Position numbers and translations under genes: made by a program. A DNA stretch of 39,608 nt. Source: an uncultured Blautia sp. Lineage in GTDB: Bacteria; Bacillota; Clostridia; Lachnospirales; Lachnospiraceae. The stretch is taken from assembly GCA_946545475.1 (NCBI GenBank), contig CAMNNO010000006.1, positions 1 to 39,608 on the forward strand, read 5' to 3'. A model generated the notes under the pieces. That model searched no databases. It was not told the DNA's origin and was given only the letters and a program-made list of their open reading frames with translations. Of the stretch, positions 1 through 7,664 are shown piece after piece. Positions within the stretch are counted from its first letter, which is position 1. Every line of letters starts with the position of its first letter.

Positions 1-47
1 GGTAAGAGTAAAATAGGAAAGGTAAAAAGAAACATAGCGCACCCAGA

Positions 48-61
48 ACCTACCGGCAGGT
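48..61. repeat. ACCTACCGGCAGGT palindrome
   Basis: One mismatch away from the perfect palindrome ACCTACCGGTAGGT at 22595-22608 and related to 14013 and 22480. It lies beyond the recG stop. Confidence 0.45.
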
Positions 62-119
62 GAGCACACCCCATAATGGTCTACAGGGGGCGATGGGGTC
101 TCCCCCAAATACCCTTTCT

Positions 120-2189
120 TTAAAGTGTGATGTGCGAGAGCTTTGTCTTATTATAATACTCTGTCCGCTCCCTGATGCCGCGGTTCTCATCCTTTTCCAG
201 GAGCGGATCATCGGAAAGGACAGCCGCCGCGGCGCCTGCCGCTTCTTCAAGGACATGCGCGTCCTGATAGATGTCCCCGATCCCAAATTCGATCACGCCG
301 CTCTGGCGGATGCCGAACAGGTCGCCGGGGCCGCGCATTTTCAGGTCCTCGGAGGCGATCTTAAAGCCGTCGTTGCTTTTCGTCAGGACATTCAGCCTCT
401 TCGAGACGGCTTCGTCTTCCTTTCCCTGCATGAAGATGCAGTAAGACTGCTCCTTTCCTCTTCCCACCCGGCCTCTCAGCTGATGAAGCTGCGCCAGGCC
501 ATAGCGCTCGGCGTTTTCGATCATCATGACCGTGGCGTTCGGCACGTTGACGCCCACCTCAACGACGGTCGTGGAGACTAGGACATCGATATGGCCCGCG
601 GCAAAATCCGCCATGATAACCGTCTTTTCCCTGGGCTTCATCTTTCCATGGAGAATGCCGACGCGAATGCGCTCCGGAAGCTCTTCCTTTAAGGAGCGGG
701 CATAGTCGATGACGTTTTCAGCTTCCATTTCTTCGCTCTCTTCCACCATGGGACAGATGATATAAACCTGACGGCCTTTTTCGCACTGTGCGGCGATAAA
801 CCGGTAAGCGTTGGGACGCCAGGCCGTATTGACCAGGCAGTTTTTGACCGGGAGCCGGTTTTTCGGTTTTTCATCCAGGATGGAAATGTCCAGATCCCCG
901 TAAAGGATAAGGGCGAGGGTCCGGGGAATGGGGGTGGCGCTCATGACCAGGACATGCGGCGTATGGCCTCTTTCCAGGAGATTTTCCCGCTGGCGGACGC
1001 CAAAGCGGTGCTGCTCATCGGTAATGACAAGGCCGAGGTTATTATAGGAAACGTTTTCCTGCAAAAGGGCATGGGTCCCGATAGCTATCCGGCAGGTTCC
1101 CAGAGCCAGGCTTTCCAGCGCTTTCCTTTTTTCTTTGGCCGGTGTCTCGCCTGTCAGCAGGATGGGCCTGTAGGCGTCGAGGAGCCCGTTCTTTTCCAGA
1201 AGCTCCTTCATATCCTGGTAATGCTGCGAGGCCAGGACGGATGTCGGGGCCAGCAGGACCGACTGGTAGCCGTTTTCCGCGGCCAGTATCATGCCAAGGA
1301 AAGCCAGGATGGTCTTTCCGCTGCCGACATCTCCCTGCACCAGCCGGGACATGAGGGCGTCCTTCCGGCACATGGCATCCTCGATCTGGCGCCAGGCATT
1401 CGCCTGCGCCCCGGTCAGGCGATAGGGGAGGGAGCCGATAACCTGTTCCGTCTGCCACGTTTTTTCCATGGGATAATGATTCTCCTCCCGGACCCCGCGC
1501 TCCCGGAGCTGCCGCACGATGAGGACAAACAGGAAAAATTCATCAAAGACCAGGCGATGCCTGGCGGCGAGAAATGCCTCCTCGCTGTCCGGAAAGTGTA
1601 TCGCCTTAAGAGCCTGCATTTCATCGGAAAGACCAAAATCCTTCCGGATCTTTTGCGGAAGGTAATCCTCGGATGAGAGCGCTGGCGCCAGGGTGTCAAG
1701 GGCATTTTTAATATATCGGCTGAGAGCTTTGTTAGACAGGCCGGATGTGAGGGCATAGACCGGGAGACGTTTCCCTTCGATCTCATGATAACTGTCAGAT
1801 GTGAATATTTCGGGCATTTCCATTTGCAGCCGCCCGTGCCGCCTTGTCAGGCGCCCGCGGAAGACATAAGAAATATCCCTTTTCAGAACGCTTCGAAGAT
1901 ACGGTGAGCGGTACCAGATGACGGGCAGTCTGTCCTGGCCGTCGGTAAACTCGGCGGTCGTAACCGATAGGGCCCTATGCTGTGAAACGGTAACGGGGGA
2001 GGCCAGGCGGACACAGATGGAGCAAAGGCTCCCCTCCCTGAGCTCGGAGATTTTCACGCAAGGCTCATAAAAGTCATATCGGCGGGGATAATAATAAAGC
2101 AGGTCCCGCCGGGTGCTGATCCCAAGCTTGTTTAGGAGGGTTTCTGTCTTTTCTCCAATGCCCTTGATCTGGCGGATAGGGGTATTCAT
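120..2189 (-). CDS. recG: ATP-dependent DNA helicase RecG
   Basis: RecG is a superfamily 2 helicase that remodels stalled replication forks and branch-migrates Holliday junctions in the cytoplasm. The 689-residue product has the family's usual length. It shows an N-terminal wedge/OB region, Walker A GDVGSGKT (about residues 286-293), Walker B DEQH (about 391-394) and a C-terminal helicase half with QLRGRVGRG. An upstream in-frame TTG exists, but the GGAGG inside that extension sits 8 nt before the ATG at 2189, so the ATG is chosen. It is the last gene of yloU-fakA-recG, a gene order usual in Firmicutes. No convincing U-tract terminator was seen after the stop. Confidence 0.97.
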   Translation of the reverse strand: MNTPIRQIKGIGEKTETLLNKLGISTRRDLLYYYPRRYDFYEPCVKISELREGSLCSICVRLASPVTVSQHRALSVTTAEFTDGQDRLPVIWYRSPYLRSVLKRDISYVFRGRLTRRHGRLQMEMPEIFTSDSYHEIEGKRLPVYALTSGLSNKALSRYIKNALDTLAPALSSEDYLPQKIRKDFGLSDEMQALKAIHFPDSEEAFLAARHRLVFDEFFLFVLIVRQLRERGVREENHYPMEKTWQTEQVIGSLPYRLTGAQANAWRQIEDAMCRKDALMSRLVQGDVGSGKTILAFLGMILAAENGYQSVLLAPTSVLASQHYQDMKELLEKNGLLDAYRPILLTGETPAKEKRKALESLALGTCRIAIGTHALLQENVSYNNLGLVITDEQHRFGVRQRENLLERGHTPHVLVMSATPIPRTLALILYGDLDISILDEKPKNRLPVKNCLVNTAWRPNAYRFIAAQCEKGRQVYIICPMVEESEEMEAENVIDYARSLKEELPERIRVGILHGKMKPREKTVIMADFAAGHIDVLVSTTVVEVGVNVPNATVMMIENAERYGLAQLHQLRGRVGRGKEQSYCIFMQGKEDEAVSKRLNVLTKSNDGFKIASEDLKMRGPGDLFGIRQSGVIEFGIGDIYQDAHVLEEAAGAAAAVLSDDPLLEKDENRGIRERTEYYNKTKLSHITL

Positions 2190-2261
2190 CAGGATTTCCT
2201 CCAAAAAATTCTACCTGTGCGGTTGGAGCACAAGAAGGGTCCCTTCCTCCTGCCTGCCGCA

Positions 2262-2310
2262 AGCCGCCCGTCACCATCAGGCAACGGGCGGCTTCATATG
2301 GCGGGGAGAT
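2262..2310 (-). repeat. Degenerate BOX-like module or hairpin between fakA and recG
   Basis: A perfect 10-bp stem, AGCCGCCCGT at 2262-2271 with ACGGGCGGCT at 2284-2293, lies in the fakA-recG gap. Read on the minus strand it carries CCTGATGGTGACGGG, close to the core CCTGACGGTGACGGG of the modular repeats at 5105 and 13167, and a nearby GCCATATGAAG resembles their box region. No T-run follows. It may be a decayed repeat module that now acts as an intra-operon hairpin. Confidence 0.4.
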
Positions 2311-2331
2311 ACCCTATTGGGGAACGAAACT

Positions 2332-4002
2332 TTACTCGACAGAAATAATATAGGAATAAATGGGCTGGCCGCCACAGTTGAAGGCGATCTCGCATTCCGG
2401 ATAGCTCTCCTCCAGCTTGTGGGAGAAAGAGCCGGCTTCGTCCTCTGTGATGTCGGCGCCGTAATAGACGCTGATGACCTCGCTGCTCTCATCCACAAGA
2501 GCGGCCACCGTATCCATGGCCACATCCTCCGTAGACTTGCCTACGGCCAGAATGCCCTTATCTCCGATGCCCATCATATCTCCCTGGTGGATCTCCTTCT
2601 CGTCCAGGCGCGTGTCGCGGACAGCGTAGGTGATCTGTCCTGTCTTCACCTGGGATATGGCTTCCATCATGTCCTGGAGGTTCTGCTGGCCGTCCTTCTC
2701 GGCGACAAAGCTGATCATGGCGGTAATGCCCTGGGGGATCGTCTTGGTCGGGACGACAATGATCTCCTTATCCTCCGTCAGGTCCCTGGCCTGGTTGGCG
2801 GCAAGGATGATGTTGCTGTTGTTGGGGAAGATGAAGATCGTCTTCGCGTGGACCTTGCTGATGGCCTGGAGCATATCCTCGGTGCTGGGGTTCATGGTCT
2901 GCCCGCCCTCGATCAGGTAATCGACCCCGATCTCGCGGAAGATCTCCGACAGGCCATCGCCCGCGGAGACGGCGATAAAGCCAAAGTCCTTCATCGTCTT
3001 TTTCTTTTTATCGTTTTCCTCCTGCTCCTTTGCCAGCCGCTCGGAATCCTTGATCAGCTTCTCCTGATGCTCTTCCCTCATGTTGTCAACCTTCATCCGG
3101 GAGAGGGCGCCGAAGGTCAGACCTTTTTCGAAGGCCTGGCCGGGGTGGTTGGTGTGGACGTGGACCTTCACGATCTCGTCATCGGCCACAACGACGATGG
3201 AATCGCCGATGGAGTTCAGGAAATCCTTAAATTCCATCTCCTCCTCCTCGGTCAGGGGTTTGTTGAGAAGGATGATGAACTCGGTGCAGTAGCCGAATTT
3301 GATGTCCTCCTCGGCTTCCTTCGAGATCTTCGTCAGGGCCCGGCCGGAGGACGGGGCGACAAACTGGCTGTAGTCCACTTCTTTTCCCAGATATCCGTCG
3401 AGGATGCCCCGGTAGACTTCCACAAGACCCTGGCCACCGGAGTCCACAACGCCGGCTTCCTTAAGGACCGGCAGCATGTCCGGCGTCCTGGAAAGGACCT
3501 CCTCGGCGTGAGCGAGGATCTGCGTAAAAAACGGTTCCAGATCCTCGTATTCCTCGAAAGCAATTTCCTTGGCCTTTGCGGCAGCCTCGCGGGCGACGGT
3601 GAGGATGGTGCCTTCCTTGGGCTTCATGACAGCTTTATAGGCTGTCTCCACGCCCTTTTCCATAGCCAGGGCGATCATCTCCTGGTCAAGGACTTCGGCC
3701 TTCTGAATGGCCCTGGTAAAGCCGCGCAGAAGCTGGGACAGAATAACGCCGGAATTTCCTCTGGCGCCCCGAAGGGACCCGGATGAGATGGCTTTTGCCA
3801 ACGCTTCCATATCCGGATTTTCAAGGTTGGCCACCTCGGTGGCTGCGGATGTGATCGTCAGCGTCATATTGGTACCGGTATCACCATCGGGCACAGGAAA
3901 TACATTCAACTCATTGATCCATTCTTTTTTCGATTCCAGGTTCTTGGCTCCGGCCAAAAACATCCTGGTCATCATTTGGGCATCTATGGTCCTGGTGCTC
4001 AA
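2332..4002 (-). CDS. fakA: Fatty acid kinase FakA / YloV-type DAK2 domain protein
   Basis: The 556-residue protein matches FakA (YloV), which phosphorylates FakB-bound fatty acids so that exogenous fatty acids can enter phospholipid synthesis. The N-terminal DAK2 kinase domain shows PVPDGDTGTNM (about residues 36-46) and SLRGARGNSGVILSQ (about 76-90), the nucleotide and metal-binding signatures. The C-terminal half has the PNNSNI motif of the DegV-like portion. The start is TTG at 4002, with AGGAGG 8 nt upstream; no better ATG is placed against a ribosome binding site. The gene lies downstream of yloU and upstream of recG. No fakB (DegV) gene is in the window, so the substrate-loading partner must be elsewhere. 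Confidence 0.93.
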   Translation of the reverse strand: MSTRTIDAQMMTRMFLAGAKNLESKKEWINELNVFPVPDGDTGTNMTLTITSAATEVANLENPDMEALAKAISSGSLRGARGNSGVILSQLLRGFTRAIQKAEVLDQEMIALAMEKGVETAYKAVMKPKEGTILTVAREAAAKAKEIAFEEYEDLEPFFTQILAHAEEVLSRTPDMLPVLKEAGVVDSGGQGLVEVYRGILDGYLGKEVDYSQFVAPSSGRALTKISKEAEEDIKFGYCTEFIILLNKPLTEEEEMEFKDFLNSIGDSIVVVADDEIVKVHVHTNHPGQAFEKGLTFGALSRMKVDNMREEHQEKLIKDSERLAKEQEENDKKKKTMKDFGFIAVSAGDGLSEIFREIGVDYLIEGGQTMNPSTEDMLQAISKVHAKTIFIFPNNSNIILAANQARDLTEDKEIIVVPTKTIPQGITAMISFVAEKDGQQNLQDMMEAISQVKTGQITYAVRDTRLDEKEIHQGDMMGIGDKGILAVGKSTEDVAMDTVAALVDESSEVISVYYGADITEDEAGSFSHKLEESYPECEIAFNCGGQPIYSYIISVE

Positions 4003-4175
4003 TATCTTTTCCTCCTATACATACAAGTCAATGGCTTTGGTGCCGGAGGCACTTTAGCCATCACCAGCCGTATTCACGTTCCGGGCTGCCGCCCGGATGT
4101 GCAGATACGCTTCAGGCCGCGCCACGATGCCACGCCGCTGTGCCTGCACAGCGGCACACAGCCGTGCCGCGGGAC
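4003..4175 (-). promoter_or_regulatory. Long structured 5' leader of fakA-recG
   Basis: Between the predicted promoter at 4182-4209 and the fakA start lies a roughly 170-nt GC-rich leader. It contains the inverted repeat GCCGCTGTGC/GCACAGCGGC (4136-4157), CCGGGC/GCCCGG (about 4081-4097) and a small GTGCC/GGCAC hairpin close to the ribosome binding site. I do not recognise a T-box or a known riboswitch. It may be an attenuator or an unclassified regulatory RNA. Confidence 0.35.
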
Positions 4176-4181
4176 TTTTAG

Positions 4182-4209
4182 AGTATAACATAAAGTTTAA
4201 GCATTTCAA
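4182..4209 (-). promoter_or_regulatory. Sigma-A-type promoter for fakA-recG
   Basis: On the minus strand, TTGAAA (4209-4204) is followed after 16 bp by TATACT (4187-4182). A TG one base before the -10 gives an extended -10 element. It lies downstream of yloU, so fakA-recG probably has its own transcript as well as any read-through. Confidence 0.6.
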
Positions 4210-4216
4210 GTGAAAA

Positions 4217-4245
4217 TATAGCATGCACACGAATTTTCAGCGGAA
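4217..4245. repeat. 29-nt dispersed motif, copy 1
   Basis: This 29-nt stretch contains CACGAATTTTCAGCGGAA and matches 15813-15841 (ruvA leader) at 27 of 29 positions. A shorter inverted relative is at 27568-27592. It sits just upstream of the fakA promoter. Confidence 0.6.
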
Positions 4246-4274
4246 ATGTACCCGCCAAGCATCCGACATTGCGA

Positions 4275-4634
4275 TCAATCGATGACGCGGACGCCCTCGA
4301 CAAAGATATTGATCTTTTCGATCTCCATGCCGGTAAAGGCTTCCACCTTATAGCGCAGGTTGCTGACGAGGTTGTCGCAGATCGCGCTGATATTGATGCC
4401 GTAGGCTACGATAACATGAAAATCCAGACGGATCTTGTTTTCCTTGGAGACATTGACAATAATGCCATGGTTCTGGCTGTCCCTGCGGAGGAGCTTTACC
4501 AGCCCGTCCTTCATGCTGACAGCCGCCAGCCCTACAATGCCGAAGCATTCAACGGCTACGCTGCCGGCATAGGTTGCGATGACATCCGTGTCAATAATAA
4601 TACGGCCCATTCCAGAGTCAATACTTCCTTTCAT
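4275..4634 (-). CDS. Asp23/Gls24 family envelope stress protein (YloU-like)
   Basis: This 119-residue protein is an Asp23/Gls24 family member of YloU type, small cytoplasmic or membrane-associated proteins linked to envelope stress. The body has the typical alternation of short hydrophobic strands, including residues such as GRIIIDTDVIATYAG and VEAFTGMEIEKINIFVEGV. There is no signal peptide or transmembrane span. The start ATG at 4634 has GGAGG about 8 nt upstream; an overlapping ATG at 4638 is out of frame and hits a stop quickly. It is divergent from rpmB and upstream of fakA, the usual arrangement. The precise biochemical role is unknown. Confidence 0.92.
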   Translation of the reverse strand: MKGSIDSGMGRIIIDTDVIATYAGSVAVECFGIVGLAAVSMKDGLVKLLRRDSQNHGIIVNVSKENKIRLDFHVIVAYGINISAICDNLVSNLRYKVEAFTGMEIEKINIFVEGVRVID

Positions 4635-4682
4635 TCATTAATCCTCCACTAGACAAACGATAGCTCTTATCACAAAATAACG

Positions 4683-4701
4683 TTTCTGAACATATCAGAA
4701 C
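4683..4701. promoter_or_regulatory. Dyad-symmetric site in the yloU-rpmB divergent region
   Basis: TTCTGA and TCAGAA (4684-4689 and 4695-4700) form an inverted repeat with a 5-bp centre, about 50 bp upstream of yloU. It has the form of an operator, but it does not fit the Firmicutes LexA consensus. A TATAAT hexamer lies nearby on the minus strand without a good -35. Confidence 0.3.
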
Positions 4702-4788
4702 GCTCATATGGCTTTTTATCTGTAAAAGTTATTATAACGCCTCCAGGCAAAAAAAGAAATATTATTTTTTGAATTTATCATTTTCCAC

Positions 4789-4817
4789 TTGCAAAAGCCA
4801 TAACCATCTGTTAAAAT
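4789..4817 (+). promoter_or_regulatory. Sigma-A-type promoter for rpmB
   Basis: TTGCAA (4789-4794) and TAAAAT (4812-4817) are separated by exactly 17 bp. The rpmB start codon follows 37 bp after the -10, with AAGGAGG just before it. Confidence 0.75.
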
Positions 4818-4854
4818 AAAGCCTGTTGAAAAATTGGCGTAAGGAGGTGCTGTC

Positions 4855-5043
4855 ATGGCAAGATGCGCGATCTGCGATAAAGGAGCTCATTTCGGAAACA
4901 ACGTGAGTCATTCTCATAGAAGATCCAATAAAATGTGGAGATCAAATATCAAATCTGTCCGGGTCAAAGTCCCTGGTGGAAACACCCAGAAAATGTATGT
5001 TTGTACTTCCTGCTTAAGATCTGGGAATGTCGAAAGAGCCTAA
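4855..5043 (+). CDS. rpmB: 50S ribosomal protein L28
   Basis: This 62-residue L28 is a component of the large ribosomal subunit. It opens with MARCAICDKG and contains the conserved NNVSHSHRRSN stretch. Two CxxC pairs (C4/C7 and C50/C53) indicate the zinc-binding form rather than a cysteine-free paralogue. The ribosome binding site AAGGAGG lies about 8 nt before the ATG. It is a single-gene unit, with its own promoter at 4789 and terminator at 5074, divergent from yloU. Confidence 0.98.
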   Translation: MARCAICDKGAHFGNNVSHSHRRSNKMWRSNIKSVRVKVPGGNTQKMYVCTSCLRSGNVERA

Positions 5044-5073
5044 CACCCAACCTGCCCCATAAGGCATATGTGT

Positions 5074-5105
5074 CCCCTGCTGACTATCAGCAGGGGATTT
5101 TTTTA
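5074..5105 (+). terminator. Rho-independent terminator of rpmB
   Basis: CCCCTGCTGA and TCAGCAGGGG form a perfect 10-bp stem with a short loop, followed by ATTTTTTT. It starts about 30 nt after the rpmB stop. Confidence 0.9.
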
Positions 5106-5195
5106 TTATGGCAGGGCCACCCATAAGAAATTTGTCACCTGACGGTGACGGGTGGCCCGCCGGGGGTAGAGGCGAGGCAAGCCTCCCTCTACCCT
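5105..5195 (+). repeat. BOX-like modular repeat, module A1
   Basis: The module begins with box ATTATGGCAGG (5105-5115). Next comes stem 1, GCCACCC/GGGTGGC, enclosing GTCACC/GGTGAC, then a CCGCCG spacer and stem 2, GGGTAGAGG paired with CCTCTACCC-type sequence. It is followed directly by a second module whose box repeats the first. It lies between the rpmB terminator and the 3' end of gerW, a convergent gap with no gene. Confidence 0.75.
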
Positions 5196-5292
5196 ATTAT
5201 GGCAGGGGCGCCAATCGGAAATAGTCACCTGGCGGTGACGGGCGCCGCCTCGCGGGCGAGTAGGAGGGGAGAATCCCCTCCTACTCGCCCGC
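5196..5292 (+). repeat. BOX-like modular repeat, module A2
   Basis: Box ATTATGGCAGG (5196-5206) is followed by stem 1, GGCGCC/GGCGCC, enclosing GTCACC/GGTGAC, and then stem 2, a perfect inverted repeat of about 18 bp per arm beginning GCGGGCGAGTAGGAGGGG at 5252. Stem 2 is shared almost exactly with the copies at 27592 and 35663, while stem 1 differs, so the modules look reshuffled. Confidence 0.75.
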
Positions 5293-5301
5293 GCAGAAGA
5301 A

Positions 5302-5682
5302 TCATTCCGGCTTGGCGCTGCTCTTGCCGCTCTCCTTATCTTTGCCCTCCGGGGTCAGCCGGTCCATCAGGTCCGGCATCATATCCAGCACCCGGTTAAG
5401 GCCTCCGGTGTTCTTTACGTTTACCAGCTTGGTCGTTCCGTTTGCCGAGATCACCAGCAGGGCTGAGGGGGACATCTTGCCGCCTATCCCCCCGCCGCCG
5501 TTGTTCTTCTTGTCGCCGCTGTAGGCGCCTGCGCCGACGCCGAACGTAATGTCCACCAGCGGCAGGATCGTCGTATCTCCCATCCGGATCGCTTCTCCCA
5601 CAACAGTCTTGGCCGACACAAAGCCGTCCATTCCTTTGATCAGAGACTCTAATGTCTCCTTAAAGCCGTTTTCCTTTTCCAT
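5302..5682 (-). CDS. ytfJ: GerW/YtfJ family sporulation-associated protein
   Basis: The 126-residue protein matches the GerW (YtfJ) family, small soluble proteins linked to spores and germination in Bacillus and widespread in Clostridia. The region VVGEAIRMGDTTILPLVDI is followed by a glycine-rich segment (KNNGGGGIGGKMSPSALLVI), both characteristic of the family. A charged lysine- and glutamate-rich tail ends the protein. The start ATG at 5680-5682 has GAGAGGA about 7 nt upstream. The neighbouring DUF2953-like membrane protein gene 41 bp upstream on the same strand is a common companion, suggesting one operon. Presence of the family suggests spore-forming ancestry but does not prove sporulation. 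Confidence 0.9.
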   Translation of the reverse strand: MEKENGFKETLESLIKGMDGFVSAKTVVGEAIRMGDTTILPLVDITFGVGAGAYSGDKKNNGGGGIGGKMSPSALLVISANGTTKLVNVKNTGGLNRVLDMMPDLMDRLTPEGKDKESGKSSAKPE

Positions 5683-5723
5683 GTTAAATCCTCTCTCGTC
5701 ACCGCCTTAGCTGCCGGGACGCC

Positions 5724-6620
5724 TTATGATCTGAGAAAATTTCGGATCGCCCTGTTCCGATATATCCGGAGGGCAAACCACAGAAGGCTTCCTATACAGA
5801 TATGACCCTTGAACTCTATTTTTCCCTCTATATAATCCTCCCCGCCAAAATCCGGGTGAAAGGCGATCCGGTTCTTGTGAAGCGGCAGCAGCATCGCCAG
5901 AAGCGCTGTGAGCTCTCCGACCTGGCCGACATCCTCGAGGGAGAAGGAAAGCTCTCCGCTGATCTTCCTGGGAAGGAGTTTTCTGACAAGGCGGACCAGA
6001 TGCTTTACGAAAAGGCAGCCGCCGTTCTGCCAGAAGTCTCTGCTGAGCAATAGGCGGAGCTTTTTTTTGTTAACGCCGGTCCGGCCGGCCCTGATATTTT
6101 TCCGGCGCGGCGGATGCCCGGACGGCCCTTTGGAGGCGCTGCCATGCCCTGACTTTACCCGTCCTGTCCTGGCCGATGTCCTGCCCCTGCTGCCCGAATA
6201 TTTCTTATCTTTCTTATCTTTTTCGTCTTCGCCTGCATGCCTTTCTGTTTTTCTGCTCTCTGGCGCTGTCTGTCCGGTTTCTTTCATGCGGGATCTTTTA
6301 TCCGGCCGACCGGCATGGCGGCGTTTTTTCCGCTTAAAGAGCTTATCGGCCGGGATTCCCATAACGTAAAGGGAAAAGGCACCCTCTCTGCCGTTATAGG
6401 CGGCAGATACCCGCAGCACCCCGCAAAGCCATCGGATGTCCCCGGCCAGAGATATCTCTTTAAGGGATTTCTCCCTTTCCTTTGATAATCTTCCCTGATA
6501 GCGCAGGGGAATAAAAATAACCAGCAGGATGACCAGCAGAAGAAGCCCCAAAAGGCAGCACAGGATCTTAACGATAACAAGCGCCGCCGAAAGCAATCCC
6601 TTTATCAGAAGTGCCATCAT
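5724..6620 (-). CDS. DUF2953-type membrane protein with a long basic linker
   Basis: The 298-residue protein starts with one long hydrophobic membrane segment (about residues 5-38). A short conserved part follows, then a highly charged, low-complexity linker (about 95-185) rich in K, R, G and S. The C-terminal portion, with GELSFSLEDVGQVGELTALLAMLLPLHKN and a hydrophobic end, resembles the DUF2953 family, which often neighbours gerW in Clostridia. The function is unknown. The start ATG overlaps the stop of the preceding gene as ATGA, implying translational coupling; a second ATG follows immediately. Confidence 0.8.
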   Translation of the reverse strand: MMALLIKGLLSAALVIVKILCCLLGLLLLVILLVIFIPLRYQGRLSKEREKSLKEISLAGDIRWLCGVLRVSAAYNGREGAFSLYVMGIPADKLFKRKKRRHAGRPDKRSRMKETGQTAPESRKTERHAGEDEKDKKDKKYSGSRGRTSARTGRVKSGHGSASKGPSGHPPRRKNIRAGRTGVNKKKLRLLLSRDFWQNGGCLFVKHLVRLVRKLLPRKISGELSFSLEDVGQVGELTALLAMLLPLHKNRIAFHPDFGGEDYIEGKIEFKGHICIGSLLWFALRIYRNRAIRNFLRS

Positions 6621-6955
6621 TTTGCCATCACCTGCGCCGCCGTCAGGTGGAAACGTTGAAGATATGCGGCCACATCCGGGCTTCCTGTGGCCTGCACGGC
6701 GGCCTCCACCAGGCGGCGGACCATCTCCATGGCCTCTTCTTTTCCGGCGGTCATGCCGATGATGGCCGGACAGGGGATGTATTTTTCATTTCTGGCGGCC
6801 AGATATGCGGGATGGATCTCCAGGATATGGTCCCTGTGCTTTGAGAGCGTCACCAGGTAAATGCCGCTCACCGCCCTGGACAGCCGCAGGCGCAGGCGTA
6901 CTTCCCCCGGATGGGATATCCCCGGACTTACGTAATATCCCTTTTGCCAATGCAT
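6617..6955 (-). CDS. Small conserved-looking protein of unknown function
   Basis: I do not recognise this 112-residue protein. It has no transmembrane span or signal peptide and reads as a mixed alpha/beta domain ending in a helical region (EEAMEMVRRLVEAAVQAT). ATG at 6955 is chosen because GGGGAGG lies 7 nt before it; an ATG two codons upstream would be too close to that site. It overlaps the next gene by 4 nt (ATGA), so the two are probably translationally coupled. A strong hairpin at 6972-7040 ends immediately before its ribosome binding site. Coding status is supported by the overlap and the well-placed ribosome binding site. Confidence 0.75.
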   Translation of the reverse strand: MHWQKGYYVSPGISHPGEVRLRLRLSRAVSGIYLVTLSKHRDHILEIHPAYLAARNEKYIPCPAIIGMTAGKEEAMEMVRRLVEAAVQATGSPDVAAYLQRFHLTAAQVMAK

Positions 6956-6971
6956 AGCCATTCCTCCCCTG

Positions 6972-7040
6972 CCATAGAAAACCGGCGGAAGGGAAATGAG
7001 GGCTGCTCCGTCCTCAAAGCCCCTCCGCCGGCTTCTATGG
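6972..7040 (-). promoter_or_regulatory. 69-nt hairpin directly upstream of a ribosome binding site
   Basis: CCATAGAA plus CCGGCGGA and GGG on one arm pair with CCC, TCCGCCGG and TTCTATGG on the other, giving about 20 pairs with small bulges around a loop of about 28 nt. On the minus strand it ends 2-3 nt before the GGGGAGG of the unknown gene at 6955. There is no U-tract, so it is not a typical terminator. It could control translation or processing between the Nudix gene and the next cistron. Confidence 0.55.
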
Positions 7041-7082
7041 TTCCATACCTGCATCCGGTATGATCTTTACTGTCTGTGGTTT

Positions 7083-7538
7083 CTAATATTTTCTCATATT
7101 CCCAGGCCAGATGCCCTGGGCACGCATTTCCAGGTATTCCTGGTAGGCTTTCTCCACGATCTGCTTTTCGTTGGAAAAGCGGAGAAGATGGTAGATCTCG
7201 TGGTACTTATAATAGCCGGAATCGATAAAGTATTCCTCCCTTTGAGGGCGGCTGTGATAATTGTCTGAGATCATCAGGTACCAGTGGACTTCCTTGGTGA
7301 CAATGTCCTCGGGGACAGAAAAGTTATATTGGCTCTTGCCAATATATTTGACGATGGATGCCCGGACTCCGGACTCCTCCCTTACCTCTCTAAGTGCGGT
7401 TTCCTCATGGGTTTCACCTGCTTCGACAGTTCCTTTGGGCAGTACCCAGCCTTCATACCGGTTTCTGTAAGATTTAAAAAGTGCCAATATCTTACCTCGA
7501 TGAATAACCACACCGCCACAGCTAGTTGCTTCAATCAT
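7083..7538 (-). CDS. Nudix hydrolase (MutT-like)
   Basis: This 151-residue Nudix protein hydrolyses nucleoside diphosphates linked to another moiety; the exact substrate cannot be told. The Nudix box GX5EX7REVREESGV is complete at about residues 36-58, with all catalytic glutamates. Frame continues upstream, but ATG at 7538 has AGGAGG 8 nt before it, and the protein then starts at MIEATSCGGVVI, the usual first strand of the fold. It has its own promoter at 7581-7609 and is followed by the hairpin at 6972-7040 and the small unknown gene. Confidence 0.93.
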   Translation of the reverse strand: MIEATSCGGVVIHRGKILALFKSYRNRYEGWVLPKGTVEAGETHEETALREVREESGVRASIVKYIGKSQYNFSVPEDIVTKEVHWYLMISDNYHSRPQREEYFIDSGYYKYHEIYHLLRFSNEKQIVEKAYQEYLEMRAQGIWPGNMRKY

Positions 7539-7580
7539 TCGCAAATCCTCCTGTAATGCGTGTGTTTCTATACTGGGTAT

Positions 7581-7609
7581 AGTATACATCTTTTGAACGT
7601 CTCTTGCAA
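7581..7609 (-). promoter_or_regulatory. Sigma-A-type promoter for the Nudix gene
   Basis: On the minus strand, TTGCAA (7609-7604) and TATACT (7586-7581) are spaced by 17 bp, about 40 bp upstream of the Nudix start codon. Confidence 0.75.
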
Positions 7610-7664
7610 CCGCAACCTTTAACTTTACAGGCACAAAAAGATGTGCAAAACCCGCGCCCTGTTT

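Noticed and set aside
2113-3786. Long + strand open frame opposite fakA (about 557 codons).
   Set aside because: It lies antisense to a well-supported gene, has no family features, and reflects the GC-rich codon use of the true gene.
4003-4175. T-box or known riboswitch in the fakA leader.
   Set aside because: No AGGGTGG-type T-box sequence or recognised aptamer core was seen.
4683-4701. LexA/SOS box in the yloU-rpmB region.
   Set aside because: The dyad does not match the Firmicutes GAAC-N4-GTTC pattern.
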